Below, one piece after another: positions 8,927 to 19,042 of a DNA stretch of 64,000 nt. A program made the position numbers and the translations under genes. Each line of letters opens with the position of its first letter. Position 1 is the first letter of the stretch. The notes beneath the pieces were generated by a model that saw nothing but the letters and a program-made list of their open reading frames with translations, was not told where the DNA came from and made no database searches. Source of the stretch: Bathymodiolus brooksi (Eukaryota; Mollusca; Bivalvia; Mytilida; Modiolidae). Where the stretch lies: assembly GCA_963680875.1 (NCBI GenBank), contig OY804583.1, positions 36,197,331 through 36,261,330 of the forward strand, given 5' to 3'.

Positions 8927-11488
8927 TTAATCATCAGATGCCGCTTCTTCGACGTCATCGTCAGGGTTCTGTTTGCTTGTAATTATTTTAAAACATAGAT
9001 CACTGCCCTGACAAGGACATAATTCTGTACAACAGAGGTTTTGTTCGTAGCAAGCACATTCTCGGCTACATATCTTTCTACCTTAGCACGATCAAATCAA
9101 ATCTTGAAGGAAGTCTGATGACATCAGACCAGAGAACAAAATTGAGTTGGACCGTTGCTACCTTTCTGCCAACGTAGTCATAAGGTGAAGCTACTGGTGG
9201 TTTTGCTTGGTGTGATGTCATCCACATTTTTATTTGAATGGAAGCTCTCAGGACGTGTTGTTTAAATGCCGATTCACTTGGTGGAATGCGAGCAAGGGAG
9301 CAGTCTTTGCTGGTAGCAAGTCTGACACGTAGCTTATTCAGATTGGTGTGGCAAGAATTATACTTTGCTTTTGGGTCATACAACTTTGCCACAACTTTTC
9401 TTGCAACACATATTGAGGATTCAAGATCTGGGTCCTTAAGCTCTGAAAGGTCCGAAAGCTCAGCAGGTGAAGATTAAATCAGCTTAAAAACAGATTTTTT
9501 TCCAATACCAAAGATAGCAGTGATATCACAACCAGTCAGAGCATGAACCGCTGGGAGAATTTCACAAGTTATGCTCGACAGAGAACTACACAAGTCATGA
9601 ACTGGTATATATAGCCTACCATCCTTAATGCTAGTAACCGAACCCATCAAGAGCCATAATTGATCCGTGTTGGAAATTCAACAGCGTTTCTTGAAAAAAG
9701 CCTAAGAAGCGTCCAAAATACGTCCAGGGCTTCAGCGTTTTTTACTTCACATCTGGTAATTTTGTCATGTGCATCTTCACGGCGTATTGGTTCCATGCGT
9801 TCTTTAGGTTTGTCGTATGATAAACAACTGATCAGAGCAAACGTTTTCTCTGTTAGTGGAAGAGAACGCTCTTGATTTCGCTTCATCCTTGCATTATTCA
9901 AAGCCTCACTGCTAGGCGGTGCCGATTTAACCTGAAACACCGCCCTTGCCATCGAGTGGAATGTATCCTTACCATCTATGGTTTCGGTATTGAAGTCTGT
10001 ATTGTCCGCTCCTTTCTAAATAAGTGTCACTTCTCCGGGCAACGAACAAATACCATGAGGAATATATGTTCCATTTTCAATTTTGTTAATCTTGTGATCA
10101 GCTAAACTTGTAAGATACCGTCTAAGCTCGTTATATGAAGCATAGAACCCATGACTATGTAAAGTTTCAACCAGATTTTTAGAACCATAGACATGATGCA
10201 TTTGTAAAACTAAACCCAGGCTGAATGGTGTGAAGGAGTTTTTATTTATTGATACTATTGTTTCAGCTAAAGCCATGCATTTCGCAACTTTTCTGGTGGA
10301 ATTGTGTGGTCTTTGTTGACAGTGTCATGGGCAATATCATCCAACAGCCAACATAGGAATATTTTCAATACTGGTGGCATAACATTAAGAGAATGGCTAA
10401 GTGAAGTGTCCGTAGGAGACGTATATTCGCTACTTTCGATGACTAGATCGCCAATATGATTACGTAAAATGCCGACAGCTTTGTGAAGTATGATATCTTC
10501 ATCACAAACAGATGAAGAAGCATCGCTAAGATCATGGGTTCTGATAGACTTCATATCAGCCCTCAGACGGTTGGCCGTGTCGATAGCTTCAGAGAGACAA
10601 ATGGAGCTGCTGTACACGATATTAGACTTACCCTGCCCTTGTTGACATTGAATAACTATAACATCACCAAAGTGTTTCGCCAACCTTTGCTGAAGCCGAT
10701 ACATTGTGTAACTTTCGCGCAAATCTTCAGGGAGGAAAGGTACAAATTTCTCCAGTAGGTGGTTCAGGTAGAACACTTTCTTGTGTATCAGCAAGTCTTC
10801 TTGGATAGTGGAAACAAATTGATCGAATGCATTTTCATGCTCTGACATCGGAGGTTCCTCGATCTCTGTTTTGATATTTCTAAGCAAATATCGTGCTATT
10901 CACGCTGAATGATATAAAGCATTTTCGGCAAAGTCTTCAGACGTCATTTTGAAGATCATTTCACTGTCTGATATTTGTTCTGCAACACGCTTAATACTTT
11001 GGGTTCTATTTTCCGACGAAACATTGTGCATTTTTCTGTCGTGTTTAAAGGCTTTGTGTATGCAAAATATGCAATATGTCCAATCGATTTCGGAAGCTCT
11101 AGATCGTGTCACAATAGTGAAATTATCTTCATTTGATGATGGATTCTGATTGCATGATGCTGAAGTCAGACGTGTGGATCCATTTAAAGTTGGAACATGG
11201 TGACAGGTTTTGCTTACTGACATATGCTTTGCAACAGCTTTTGTGATATTTGGTATTTCCAAATGGAGCATTTTCGACAGTTGTATATTCGTCAACAAGT
11301 TTTCTGTAAACTTCATCCTTCCGTTTATTCACGGCAGAAATAACAGTTGACCTTCCCTTAGTAGTTGGAATACAAAGCCGTTCTGCCGTAAATACTTGAC
11401 AAATGATACAACGTTGCCAATCGATGGAAGGTCTGCCCTTTTTAGCAGGTGGAGGCGTTAATTTGACCGGACTACAAATTGTAGACAT
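8927..11488 (-). pseudogene. Decayed transposon-type gene with 'HALTGCD' and cysteine-rich C-terminus
   Basis: The minus-strand reading starts at 11488 with 'WQRCIICQ..' and a 'YHKSC' metal-binding-like motif. A second copy of that layout follows (11200-10890, 'DWTYCIFC', then 'YHSA', stop, 'IARY', where the family has a Cys). Further on are 'FTPFSLGLVLQMHH', 'TIDGKDTFHSM' (about 9940-9985), 'AVHALTGCDITAIFGIGKK' (9495-9552), 'IPPSESAFKQHVLRA' (about 9225-9280) and a cysteine cluster 'ECACYEQNLCCTELCPCQG' (about 9010-9068). This order matches a large family of uncharacterised, transposon-associated proteins that I recall from molluscs and cnidarians; the biochemical function is unknown. Defects: frameshifts near 11200, 10270, 9650 and 9085; stops TGA 10900-10902, TAG 10016-10018 and TAA 9474-9476. 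The gene is dead but once spanned the whole interval. Confidence 0.75.
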
Positions 11489-12139
11489 TACACGGATGTT
11501 TTCTTATTTTTTCCGGCACGGATTCAGCAATTAGTGAACGCCCTTAACATAACACTTATCAACATTATATTCACTTTATAATGAGTGCTTTAATGACTTT
11601 ATTTTACCAGAGTTATTGTTTCAAACAATTAACACAAAAAAACTATCAAATAAGTATATAAATGTTGCTAGTTAAACGAATTCAGTCGCGCACACATTCT
11701 GTCATTATAATATACAGGTAAATACATGATTACGGAAAGGCAACGGACTGTCAGTTCGGAATTAACTTGCTAAGTGTGAAAATGGTAAAATCTAGTATTT
11801 TTCAGTGAGTCCAACATTTATAATATGTGTTAGGAACTGAAAATGAATTTTATGAACAGTTTGCGTTTGGTTATCGACAAAAATGATAAAGTTAATAATT
11901 ATAAAGTGAAAAGATGTGACTGATTATCTGAAATAACGATAAAATGGTAGCAAAACTGATTTAATATCTACAAAAATGAAATTATTTACACATTACAGAT
12001 GTGTTTCATACTTTCTTATGTCTTTCGCAGAAAATCAACCCATTATGTTTACAAAAAATGTTATGAATTGGAAATAATATACGTTTAAATGTAGATAGTA
12101 TTTTGTGCATTTGAAATGATAACTTGACTTTAACTCCAA

Positions 12140-12298
12140 TTTTACAAAAAACGCACCATACGATTTTCTTACGACCGGGCATACTCGAAAGTATAGACAT
12201 TTGGCTATTACTAGTAAAAAAACCAGCTGTGTGTTAGATAGGTGCATTAAAGTCAAAAACTAAGCGTCTTTTCTGAAAATGTCACTCGACTATTAGTT
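12140..12298 (-). repeat. Internal inverted repeat, right copy
   Basis: Partner of 8111-8290 (see there). The minus strand here also opens for 'MPGRKKIVWCVFCK..' from about 12179 to 12006. The 'WCVFC' resembles the opening of the neighbouring pseudogene's 'WQRCIICQ' motif, so this could be a lost first exon. The evidence for that is weak. Confidence 0.7.
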
Positions 12299-12820
12299 TC
12301 ATCATCCGATTCTCTCGTTATAGGTTTTCGTTGTATGTTTTATAAATGAGATCAATTGTTAAATTAATTATTCGAAGTATTGATTGAATTTACTTTTCAA
12401 ATTACCTTTGACTTTTCTCGTCTCGTCGAGGAATAAGAAATGTATCCAATCTTGCTTGTTTTCTTGGTCTATAATTTTCGTCCATTTTATAATTTCTAAA
12501 TAGCACGTGTACATGTAGTTGTAAAATTGACTGCAGAAATAATGTTTAATTAGCGTGAGAAAATAGTTGTTGTCTGGTACCTCGGAACCAATCAGAATGG
12601 AATAATCTTTGAACTACTGACGGCGAAAACATATGCATCAGCGAACACATCCAAAGTGTATTTACAATGTGTAAGAATATTTTACTACAGGTCACGAGTT
12701 AACCATTCATGAAAAAGTTATGTATTGAACTGCTTAATTAACGTTGTATAACATATGCTTTGCAAATTTTAGGAGGGGGCGCACGCCCCGCACGCCCCCT
12801 CTAAATCCGCCACTGGTTAT

Positions 12821-12912
12821 ATTCGTCTTTATGTAAAATATTTTGTATAATATTCCTCTTGTTACACTTGTATATGTGTCCGAGTGAATAAAGAACTTGA
12901 ACTTGAACTTAA
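12821..12912 (+). mobile_element. LINE 3' end with short tandem tail
   Basis: After the transposon's right duplication the LINE 3' untranslated region continues. It ends in 'gagtgaataaagaacttg' followed by gaactt repeats, that is, a polyadenylation-like aataaa (about 12886) and a hexamer-repeat tail. Such tails are usual for several CR1/L2/Jockey-type LINEs. This closes the element begun at 820. Confidence 0.75.
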
Positions 12913-13014
12913 ATGATTAAATATTTTTTACGAGAAAGACCAGTTTTACTGTGCATCAGTTATCATAGGTAATGAAACTGTCCCAGGTCAGAACAAGATT
13001 CTTTTCTATCTAAA

Positions 13015-13102
13015 ATTACGGGACCTCGGTGGCTCGAACTTCCGATAGCTCGAACATATTTTGACAGTACCTTCGAGTTCGAGCGAGAGAAGTTCTACTG
13101 TA
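13015..13102 (-). mobile_element. Terminus of a pogo/Tigger-like (Tc1-mariner) element
   Basis: On the minus strand the block starts 'ta cagtagaacttctctcg' and continues with repeated 'ctcgaac' and 'gttcgag' words. This resembles the ends of pogo/Tigger elements, which begin CAGT and insert at TA. Only one end is visible, so it is a fragment or a MITE. The family is inferred from the end sequence alone. Confidence 0.5.
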
Positions 13103-13344
13103 TATATATGCTTAGGAGTCATAAGTTCAAAATGTAGTGCTTCAAAACTTTATTTTAAATACAATTTCTGATTGACTTAATGATAACGAATTGATCAATA
13201 GAAGTTTCCGGTACAAATTTAAGAGGGAAACGATTACGGAAAGGGCCTAAATAATTTGGATTTGTACACATTTATGCGTCGTAGAAATCTACAAGAATAA
13301 TCAACATGTGAACAATTCACGATAATTTGTTTTTACATTTTTTT

Positions 13345-13440
13345 TTAAATCGGTAGGAAAACATCTAAAATCGGTAGGCGGTAGAAGACTTAAAAATTCG
13401 GTAGACTACCGCGTAAATCGGTAGAGTTGGCATGTATGTA
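13345..13440 (+). repeat. 'tcggtag' motif cluster, probable transposon terminus
   Basis: 'aaatcggtag', 'aaaatcggtaggcggtag', 'attcggtagactaccg' and 'aaatcggtagagttggcatg' occur within 95 bases. The clustered, partly palindromic words look like a transposon end. No partner end was found in the window. The surrounding stretches 12913-13014, 13103-13344 and 13441-13559 are unassigned. Confidence 0.35.
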
Positions 13441-13561
13441 ATTTAAGTTTCATTTGATATTGGTTTGGTATGGTGCGGCGAACATTAACCATACCAGAAA
13501 GGTGGCAAGCTGTTGGCATGCATAACGGTGGTTTTAGCCATAGAAGGGTGGCAGACCGGGT

Positions 13562-13690
13562 TGTACTAAACTACGAAACGAAATCGAAACGCAACGAACG
13601 AAACGAAACGAAACGAAGCGAAAAATTACGCAACGAAATATACTAAAATGCGAAACGAAACGCAACAAAACGAAATATACTAAAATGCGA
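13562..13690 (+). repeat. AACGA-type pentanucleotide repeat
   Basis: Degenerate runs of 'gaaacgaaacgaaacgaa' are followed by 'atatactaaaatgcgaaa' repeats, which recur at about 14045-14085. Related AACGA tracts are at 33075-33200 (plus) and 35220-35330 (minus). Confidence 0.85.
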
Positions 13691-13984
13691 AAGGCATCAA
13701 ATTTTCCAAATAACCTGAGTGTCTATTCTGCACCAAGCACAAGTTGGAATAAATCTCCATTTGGTACCATCCCTTGGTGCTTTCTGCAGATGTGACACTT
13801 GTATACTTTTATTATTTATTATTATTCTAATGAGTATATATACTATATACTCAAACTGAATATAAAATTCTATGACAATCTTGCTTGAATTACTTCCCTT
13901 TGTTTTAATCTGTGACAGACATGGTTGATGGTAATAAAATAATTATTATATTTTACTTTATTTATTGTGTATGTGCTAATTATA

Positions 13985-14052
13985 AATGTTGTATCATGCC
14001 CTCCAGGTGCCCTAATTTGGAAAATAAAGTATCTTGTATCTTGTATCATGTA
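13985..14052 (+). mobile_element. 3' tail of a second LINE
   Basis: 'ccctccaggtgccctaattt' then 'ggaaaataaagtatcttgta' and repeated tatcttg ends. A polyadenylation-like aataaa followed by a short tandem repeat is the usual form of an invertebrate LINE 3' end. No reverse transcriptase coding remains next to it. From 14053 to 14906 there is moderately GC-richer sequence with no feature that I can name. Confidence 0.6.
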
Positions 14053-14906
14053 TACTAAAATGCAAAACGAAACGAAAATATACTAAAATCTAATAAGAAC
14101 AACATGAATGGAACGAGAAGTGATGAAAAAGTCTAAGCAGAATTTTATACTGACATGCATGTATAACAAGATTTATGAACCATTTTTCAAAACACAAATT
14201 TAATGTACAAGATTTATGAACCATTCGTCAAAACAAACAAAATAAAAATTTATTAACGACCATTATGCCAGGTAGAATCCTCTTTTCTATAAGGAGCACC
14301 CTCAATAAATGAGGTAAGAAGGATATCCAGGCATTCCTGTCAGGGTTTCTGTAGTATCTCCAGAGTCGGACCTCAGGGCCTATGCGTCTGGTCTAACAGC
14401 TTAAAAGGGGGTGCAGGAAATACTTACATGCCACTCCATGATCATCCCTAAAGTGATGTGAACATTTTTTACAGTGTAGTGTAAACGGGGGAAAGAACCA
14501 CGAACCGGGGGACAAATTCAGCCCCAAACATTAAAAGGCTCTGTAACGGGGAATACCGACCTGGACAACTATACATACTATCTAGTCGAGTAGCCCCAGA
14601 TACCACTGATGCTGATGTACATGCACTATGTACAAAACCGGCTGTATTAAAGATGAAGGAAAGCGGAAAATCCTCAAGAAACCATCCAACTGCCAGAGGA
14701 AGAACCGAAACCTGCAGACATCAAGTACATGAGAGGTCTGCTTGACTTCCACAGCGTTCAATGAAAGTCAACTGACAGGCCCACGTTTTCCATCTTCACA
14801 ACAAAAAAGAAAAGAAATCCGTTCTTTGTAAAAGTGAATCAGTTTACCACAAAATTTAAAAGCGTTTTCGACTCACATTATCAGATGCATATTCGTCTGA
14901 CATACA

Positions 14907-14985
14907 AACTGGTCGCCATGATATAGCTGAAATATTGTTGAAAGTGGCGTTAAAACACCATAAATAAATAAAAATCAATACAATC
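14907..14985 (+). mobile_element. Mollusc-type SINE, 3' tail only
   Basis: 'aactggtcgccatgatatag', 'ctgaaatattgttgaaagtg' and 'gcgttaaaacaccataa', then an A-rich tail. This matches the tails at 17167, 20067, 24055 and 28900. The tRNA-like head is missing, so the copy is 5'-truncated. Confidence 0.85.
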
Positions 14986-15528
14986 GATCTAGACATTTTC
15001 AAATCAGTTTGGAAACAACGTTTTCATATCAGTGTAGAAACAAATTTATTATTCGTGCACATTTCAGTACGTACATATACGCATACAAAGTACGCAATAA
15101 CGCATCATTTATTATAGTAAATTCGATTACTGTGAATTCAATTATTTTTGTGGGTATCAATTTTCGTAAGCTGAAAAAAAAATGGCAAGTTGTGGATACT
15201 CACTTTCGTGGTTTGTGGAATTCTACCAGATCATCTTTTATAGAATAATAGAATAAACAGGTCGTTGGAAAATTGGTACATATCGAAATTAAATGAAGCC
15301 ACAGTTAATAAGAGTCACGATGATATCTTAATAGAATATCTTAAGAACATCTCTACGGAAACGATAACTTCGTTTGTTGTTATTTTACATTCGTATTTTT
15401 TTATAATGTTTAGTCGGTTTCGAATTACGAAGAATAAATGTTGTGCAAGGACAGTGCAGTTTTTTTTTCAATTTAGAACTGATTATTTTCCTAATTAACT
15501 CGTAGTTTTTTCTGTTGTCTTACCGAAC

Positions 15529-15678
15529 ATGAGCAACGTCTTACCGAACTATGACATGAGCAACGTCTTACCGAACTATGACATGAGCAACGTCTTACCG
15601 GACTATGACATGAGCAACGTCTTACCGGACTATGACATGAGCAACGTCTTACCGGACTATGTCACGAGCAACGTGGTG
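15529..15678 (+). repeat. 27-bp minisatellite, five full units
   Basis: The unit 'atgagcaacgtcttaccg' plus 'aactatgac' repeats exactly every 27 bases at 15529, 15556, 15583, 15610 and 15637. The last three units carry a to g (ccggac). A partial unit then ends in 'acgagcaacgtgg'. The plus strand translates as MSNVLP(N/D)YD repeats in a 74-codon open frame to 15753. The continuation 'VVVFHEQQRTLTQPVHLAES' is not recognised. An exon of a repetitive protein cannot be excluded but nothing supports one. Positions 14986-15528 are unassigned AT-rich sequence. Confidence 0.85.
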
Positions 15679-15899
15679 GTGTTTCATGAACAGCAGAGAA
15701 CCCTTACCCAACCGGTGCATCTGGCAGAGTCTGAGTTGCTGGTTACTCTTTAGTTTCTGTTGTGTAAATTTCAAGTTTTTGAGAGTTGAATTTCGTCTTT
15801 GTCATTGCTATCTTGGCTTTGTCTCTGGATTTTGAGATTGATTATCGTTAGAATCGCGGTTTTTCATGACCTCTCTTGATTCGATATACATATATGTAA

Positions 15900-16710
15900 C
15901 TACTTAAGTTTATCTAAGGACCGAAAAATGTCACTTTGACCTTGACATTTGACCATTAACATTGAAAATAAACATTCATACAATCTCAACGATTAATATT
16001 TACAAGTTTGATTGAAATCCATTGAAAAACACAAGCTTTGATGTGTCAACAAGGCTGTAAAAGAAATTAAAAATAAAAATTGGCATTTTGACCTATGACA
16101 TTAAAAATACGATAGACTTCTTGCTCTCTAAATGGTTAATGTTCTAGCCAAGTTTGATCGAAACAAATTAAAAAAAGCTATGTTGTGTCCGCTAGGCTAT
16201 ATATAAAAAGACAAAATAAAAGACTACTTGCATTCTCAATTGTTGATGTATTCTCCAAGTTTAATTGAAATCCATCGAATGAAATAAGGAATAGCAAATA
16301 AGGAATAAGTAATGAATAAGGAATAACTTACGAGCCAGGAATAAGCAACGAACTTGCGGCCAGTTGAACAAATAGTCTTTGTTGTGTTCACATGACTGTT
16401 AAAGAAATGCAAAATAGGACGACGAATTGGACATTTGACCTACACGTATAAGACCAACTACATTGTAGCTTGTTCCACTCTCAATGAAAAATATTTTTAG
16501 AGAGTCCGATCGAAATCCAAGGAAAAAAAAGCTATGATGTGTCCACAACGCTGTAAACTTAGCAAATATGTATTCATGACCTTAACCTTTAGACTATGAC
16601 CTTGAAACTCGAATAGGGTTTGCTGCTATAATACAGAATATGTTTAATAAATTTGATTAAGATTGGTTGAGAAACATCCAGGATATCCACAAGAATTAAT
16701 GTTATGGACG
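15900..16710 (+). repeat. Diverged mollusc-type intergenic repeat cluster
   Basis: Several degenerate repeats of one theme occur: 'aagtttgat(t/c)gaaa(t/c)cca', 'gctatgttgtgtcc', 'ggctgtaaaagaaat' and 'gaccttgac..tttgacc'. The same theme recurs at 32870-32970 ('accaagtttgatcaaaatcc', 'gttcacaaggatgttacgg'). This looks like an old retroposon array. There is no open frame of interest; the minus-strand frame at 16644-16919 is not recognised. Confidence 0.5.
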
Positions 16711-16967
16711 GACACACAACAGGACTGATATTGGTATGCAGGGAGTGAGGACAGTCCAGATACAATGCACTCTATGCAACCTGTGCAACCTCGCTGCTTA
16801 GGGATAAATAAGGTGCTGATAAATACATGCATGTAGGACACGTTATGAGGTCTATTTCTGTCATGTTTGGTTTCAATCCATGCAGTGGTTCTTTTGTAAC
16901 ATATTTCAAATGGGTCCAATTTTAAGCTCTATTCCAAGAGTTTAAAATATTTTTAAACTCGATTCCA

Positions 16968-17253
16968 GGGCCTGGGTGGCTCAATGAGTTGGACAGTTGG
17001 ATTATCTATCACTGCTCATACAAGCCTATCACCAATACAGCGTGGATTCGCGCCCGGCGTTGTAAATTACAAAAAGGGTGCACTCGACTTGCAGTCGCAT
17101 GTGATAAAGTTTACCAGTTGCTTGCCCATGGTCGGTTGTTCTCTCCAGGTACTCCGGCTTCTTCCATCACTAAAACTGGTCGCCATGATATAGCTGAATA
17201 TTGATGAAAGTGGCGTTAAACACCAAAAATCAAAATCAATCAATCAAATCAAT
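16968..17253 (+). mobile_element. tRNA-derived SINE (family A), near full length
   Basis: The head 'gggtggctcaatgagttgg' fits a polymerase III A box and 'gtggattcgcgcccggc' a diverged B box. The body has 'ttgtaaattacaaaaagggt', 'gcactcgacttgcagtcgc' and 'aggtactccggcttcttcc', and the tail 'actggtcgccatgatatagc' and 'gtggcgttaaacaccaaa' then caat-rich repeats. It aligns along its length with 28716-28971. The two short open frames inside it are not genes. Target duplications are not clear here. Confidence 0.85.
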
Positions 17254-17394
17254 ACGATGTACCTTTTGTGAAATCAGTATTGAATTTTACAGTACTAGCA
17301 CAGAAGCTCCTTTCGAAAAAACTATTATTATTATTAATAACTATTTTTATTATTATGACATTGCACTTCGTGGTCTGATAAATTCACCATGACA

Positions 17395-17590
17395 TGTATG
17401 CCCGCTTTATCTATAGTCTTTATTAATAAATCTATCTCCTCTTCTTTGAATTTTTTCTAATTTCTCAATGTAATTTTTATTGTAAGGGTCCCATATTGTG
17501 GCTCCACATTCTAAAACAGATCTAACTAATGAGATGTAGGCGTTTTTCCTGCATTCCTTCGGACAATGTTGTAAATTTCGTCTGAGGAAG
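17395..17590 (-). pseudogene. LINE reverse transcriptase fragment (C-terminal part)
   Basis: The minus strand translates as 'TLGFLRRNLQHCP', 'KNAYISLVRSVLECGATIWD' and 'YIEKLEKIQRRGDRFINK' before a stop. 'FLRRNL..CP', 'LVR..LE.....WDPY' and 'LE.IQRR..RFI' are hallmark positions downstream of the catalytic motifs in Jockey/CR1-type reverse transcriptases. Only about 65 codons remain. This copy is not part of the LINE at 820-12912, whose sequence differs. Confidence 0.85.
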
Positions 17591-17821
17591 CCAAGGGTTC
17601 AACATTATCAACATTTTGTACTACTACTAAGAAAAAAGCGCGGGAATGCACTTCCAGTAGCCAACTTCCGGTCAAAAGGCCCCACTAGGGAGGAGATTGC
17701 GCAAATTCCAGTTGCACATGCGCATGACGTACTTCCGGTCACGCGACTTCCGGTCACGTGACTTCCGGTAGCACCCCCACACAGCACCCCCACAAATGAT
17801 AATTTGTAACCTCTTATATAC

Positions 17822-18018
17822 TACTTATATATATATATATATATGGTCGAGTGGTCTAGGGCGCTGGACGTAAGGCTAAGCGAATGGTGCTGCAGTGTAT
17901 CAATGGTGTGGGTTCAAATCCCTTCGAGGGAAGAACAAAAATTTGACAGCTCTAAAACCTAATTCTAACACTGTTTGGTTTAATTTTCAGACGTATATTT
18001 ATATATATATATATATAA
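17822..18018 (+). mobile_element. tRNA-like SINE (family C) inserted in a (TA)n tract
   Basis: The segment 17847-17998 begins 'ggtcgagtggtctagggcgc' (A-box-like) with 'gtgggttcaaatcccttc' as B box, followed by 'gagggaagaacaaaaa' and a short body ending 'ttttcagacgtatattta'. (TA)n tracts flank it at 17824-17845 and about 17999-18016. The head resembles a Leu/Ser-type tRNA with a long variable arm but cannot fold as a functional tRNA as far as I can see. The right end matches that of the (TA)n-flanked hammerhead insert at 5454-5466. Confidence 0.7.
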
Positions 18019-18714
18019 TACAATTTATTTATTTTTTCATTTTGAGTATATATTTTTTTTACTTTCATTAAAATGTGCAGTCTTGAAATGTTTTATTATT
18101 TTTAATTTTATTCTTTCAATACATTTTGTAAGAAATACTTTGTTTATACCTCAATATACTTGTACTTGATTTCGTTTTGAATATGCATGAAGTATGTTTG
18201 ACTTTCCCTTTGTAAGATTGTTAAGATTGTTCGGAGTTTGGTAATTTTGTTATTACCTTTATTTATTAAGCAATTTGTTTTAGAAAGTTCTAGATTCCTA
18301 TTACATAAATTCTCTCTTTCAGTTTACAAAACCACAACAGTATCGGAAAGCCAAACAGTGAATTTACTCTGCAACAGGGATTATAGCATATATATCACAA
18401 AAGCTTTTTTCGTGAATAGCCTCAGGAATCCATTATGTGGAGATCACAATGTCCTACAATCATTACAATAACTATATACAGCAAAGCAGAAGTGTTCTCA
18501 GTTAGTAGATAGACGTTTCGTTACCAGTAGTAACTGCCCGGTCGGTATTCCTCATCGACTACGGGTTGATTATCAGTGCCGATTTGGTATGAATATATGT
18601 AGCACATTTTTAAGCGTATTTAACCGTCTACAATTACATTATTCTGTCACACGAATTTTTCTTTTTACAGAAACTGTTATGATTCCGAGTAATGGACGTT
18701 TAACGCATTACAAC

Positions 18715-18940
18715 TGCATCGGTGGTTATTAGCGTACTTACCTCGAGTATGGGTTCGAGCACCAGTCAAAATAAACAGTATGTATTTGATATTTGCTGCT
18801 TCTCCGCTAAGCACACAATATAAAAGAGTTAGAACACAGACTGGTTGATTCGGAAACAGGATAATGTGTCCGAGTGGGGCGACATGCCCTTTCATGGACT
18901 GTTGTGTGAACTAACACTATAAAAATCCCAACTAAATGCT
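18715..18940 (+). mobile_element. tRNA-derived SINE (family B), plus-strand copy
   Basis: Head 'ggtggttattagcgtactta' with B box 'gggttcgagcaccagtc', then 'ctccgctaagcacacaa', 'gactggttgattcgg' and 'ggataatgtgtccgagtgg'. The same order appears in reverse complement at 23790-24030. It is tRNA-derived with a distinct body from family A. Positions 18021-18714 contain (TA)n/T-rich sequence and nothing else that I can name. Confidence 0.75.
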
Positions 18941-19042
18941 TTGGTCAAGCACAAAGCGTACACCATCGTCTCACGAAATTGCAACTTATTCTCGCTTACA
19001 AATTGCTCATTTTGGCGTTAAGCAACACTACTCATTCACTGG

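Larger units (their letters stand above)
7099..12815. mobile_element. 5.7-kb DNA transposon inserted in the LINE 3' UTR
   Basis: The left end is 'caggggcggatccagg' and the right end is 'aaatccgccactg'; the reverse complement of the latter, 'cagtggcggattt', matches the left end with few changes. The flanking duplication is gttat (7094-7098 and 12816-12820). Just inside both ends are G/C-rich 'gggggcgcac'-type blocks. It is the large relative of the 170-bp MITE. It contains an inward pair of inverted repeats (8111-8290 against 12140-12298) around a decayed 2.5-kb gene. The left 1 kb (7260-8110) holds no recognisable gene. The T-rich tract 8740-8825 and the stretches 11490-12130 and 12300-12770 are also unassigned. 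The 5-bp duplication is the same length as at the other two insertions. Confidence 0.85.

Noticed and set aside
17847..17940. Functional tRNA-Leu or tRNA-Ser gene
   Set aside because: A and B boxes are present but I could not form a complete acceptor stem and anticodon arm. The body and tail continue as a SINE between (TA)n tracts.
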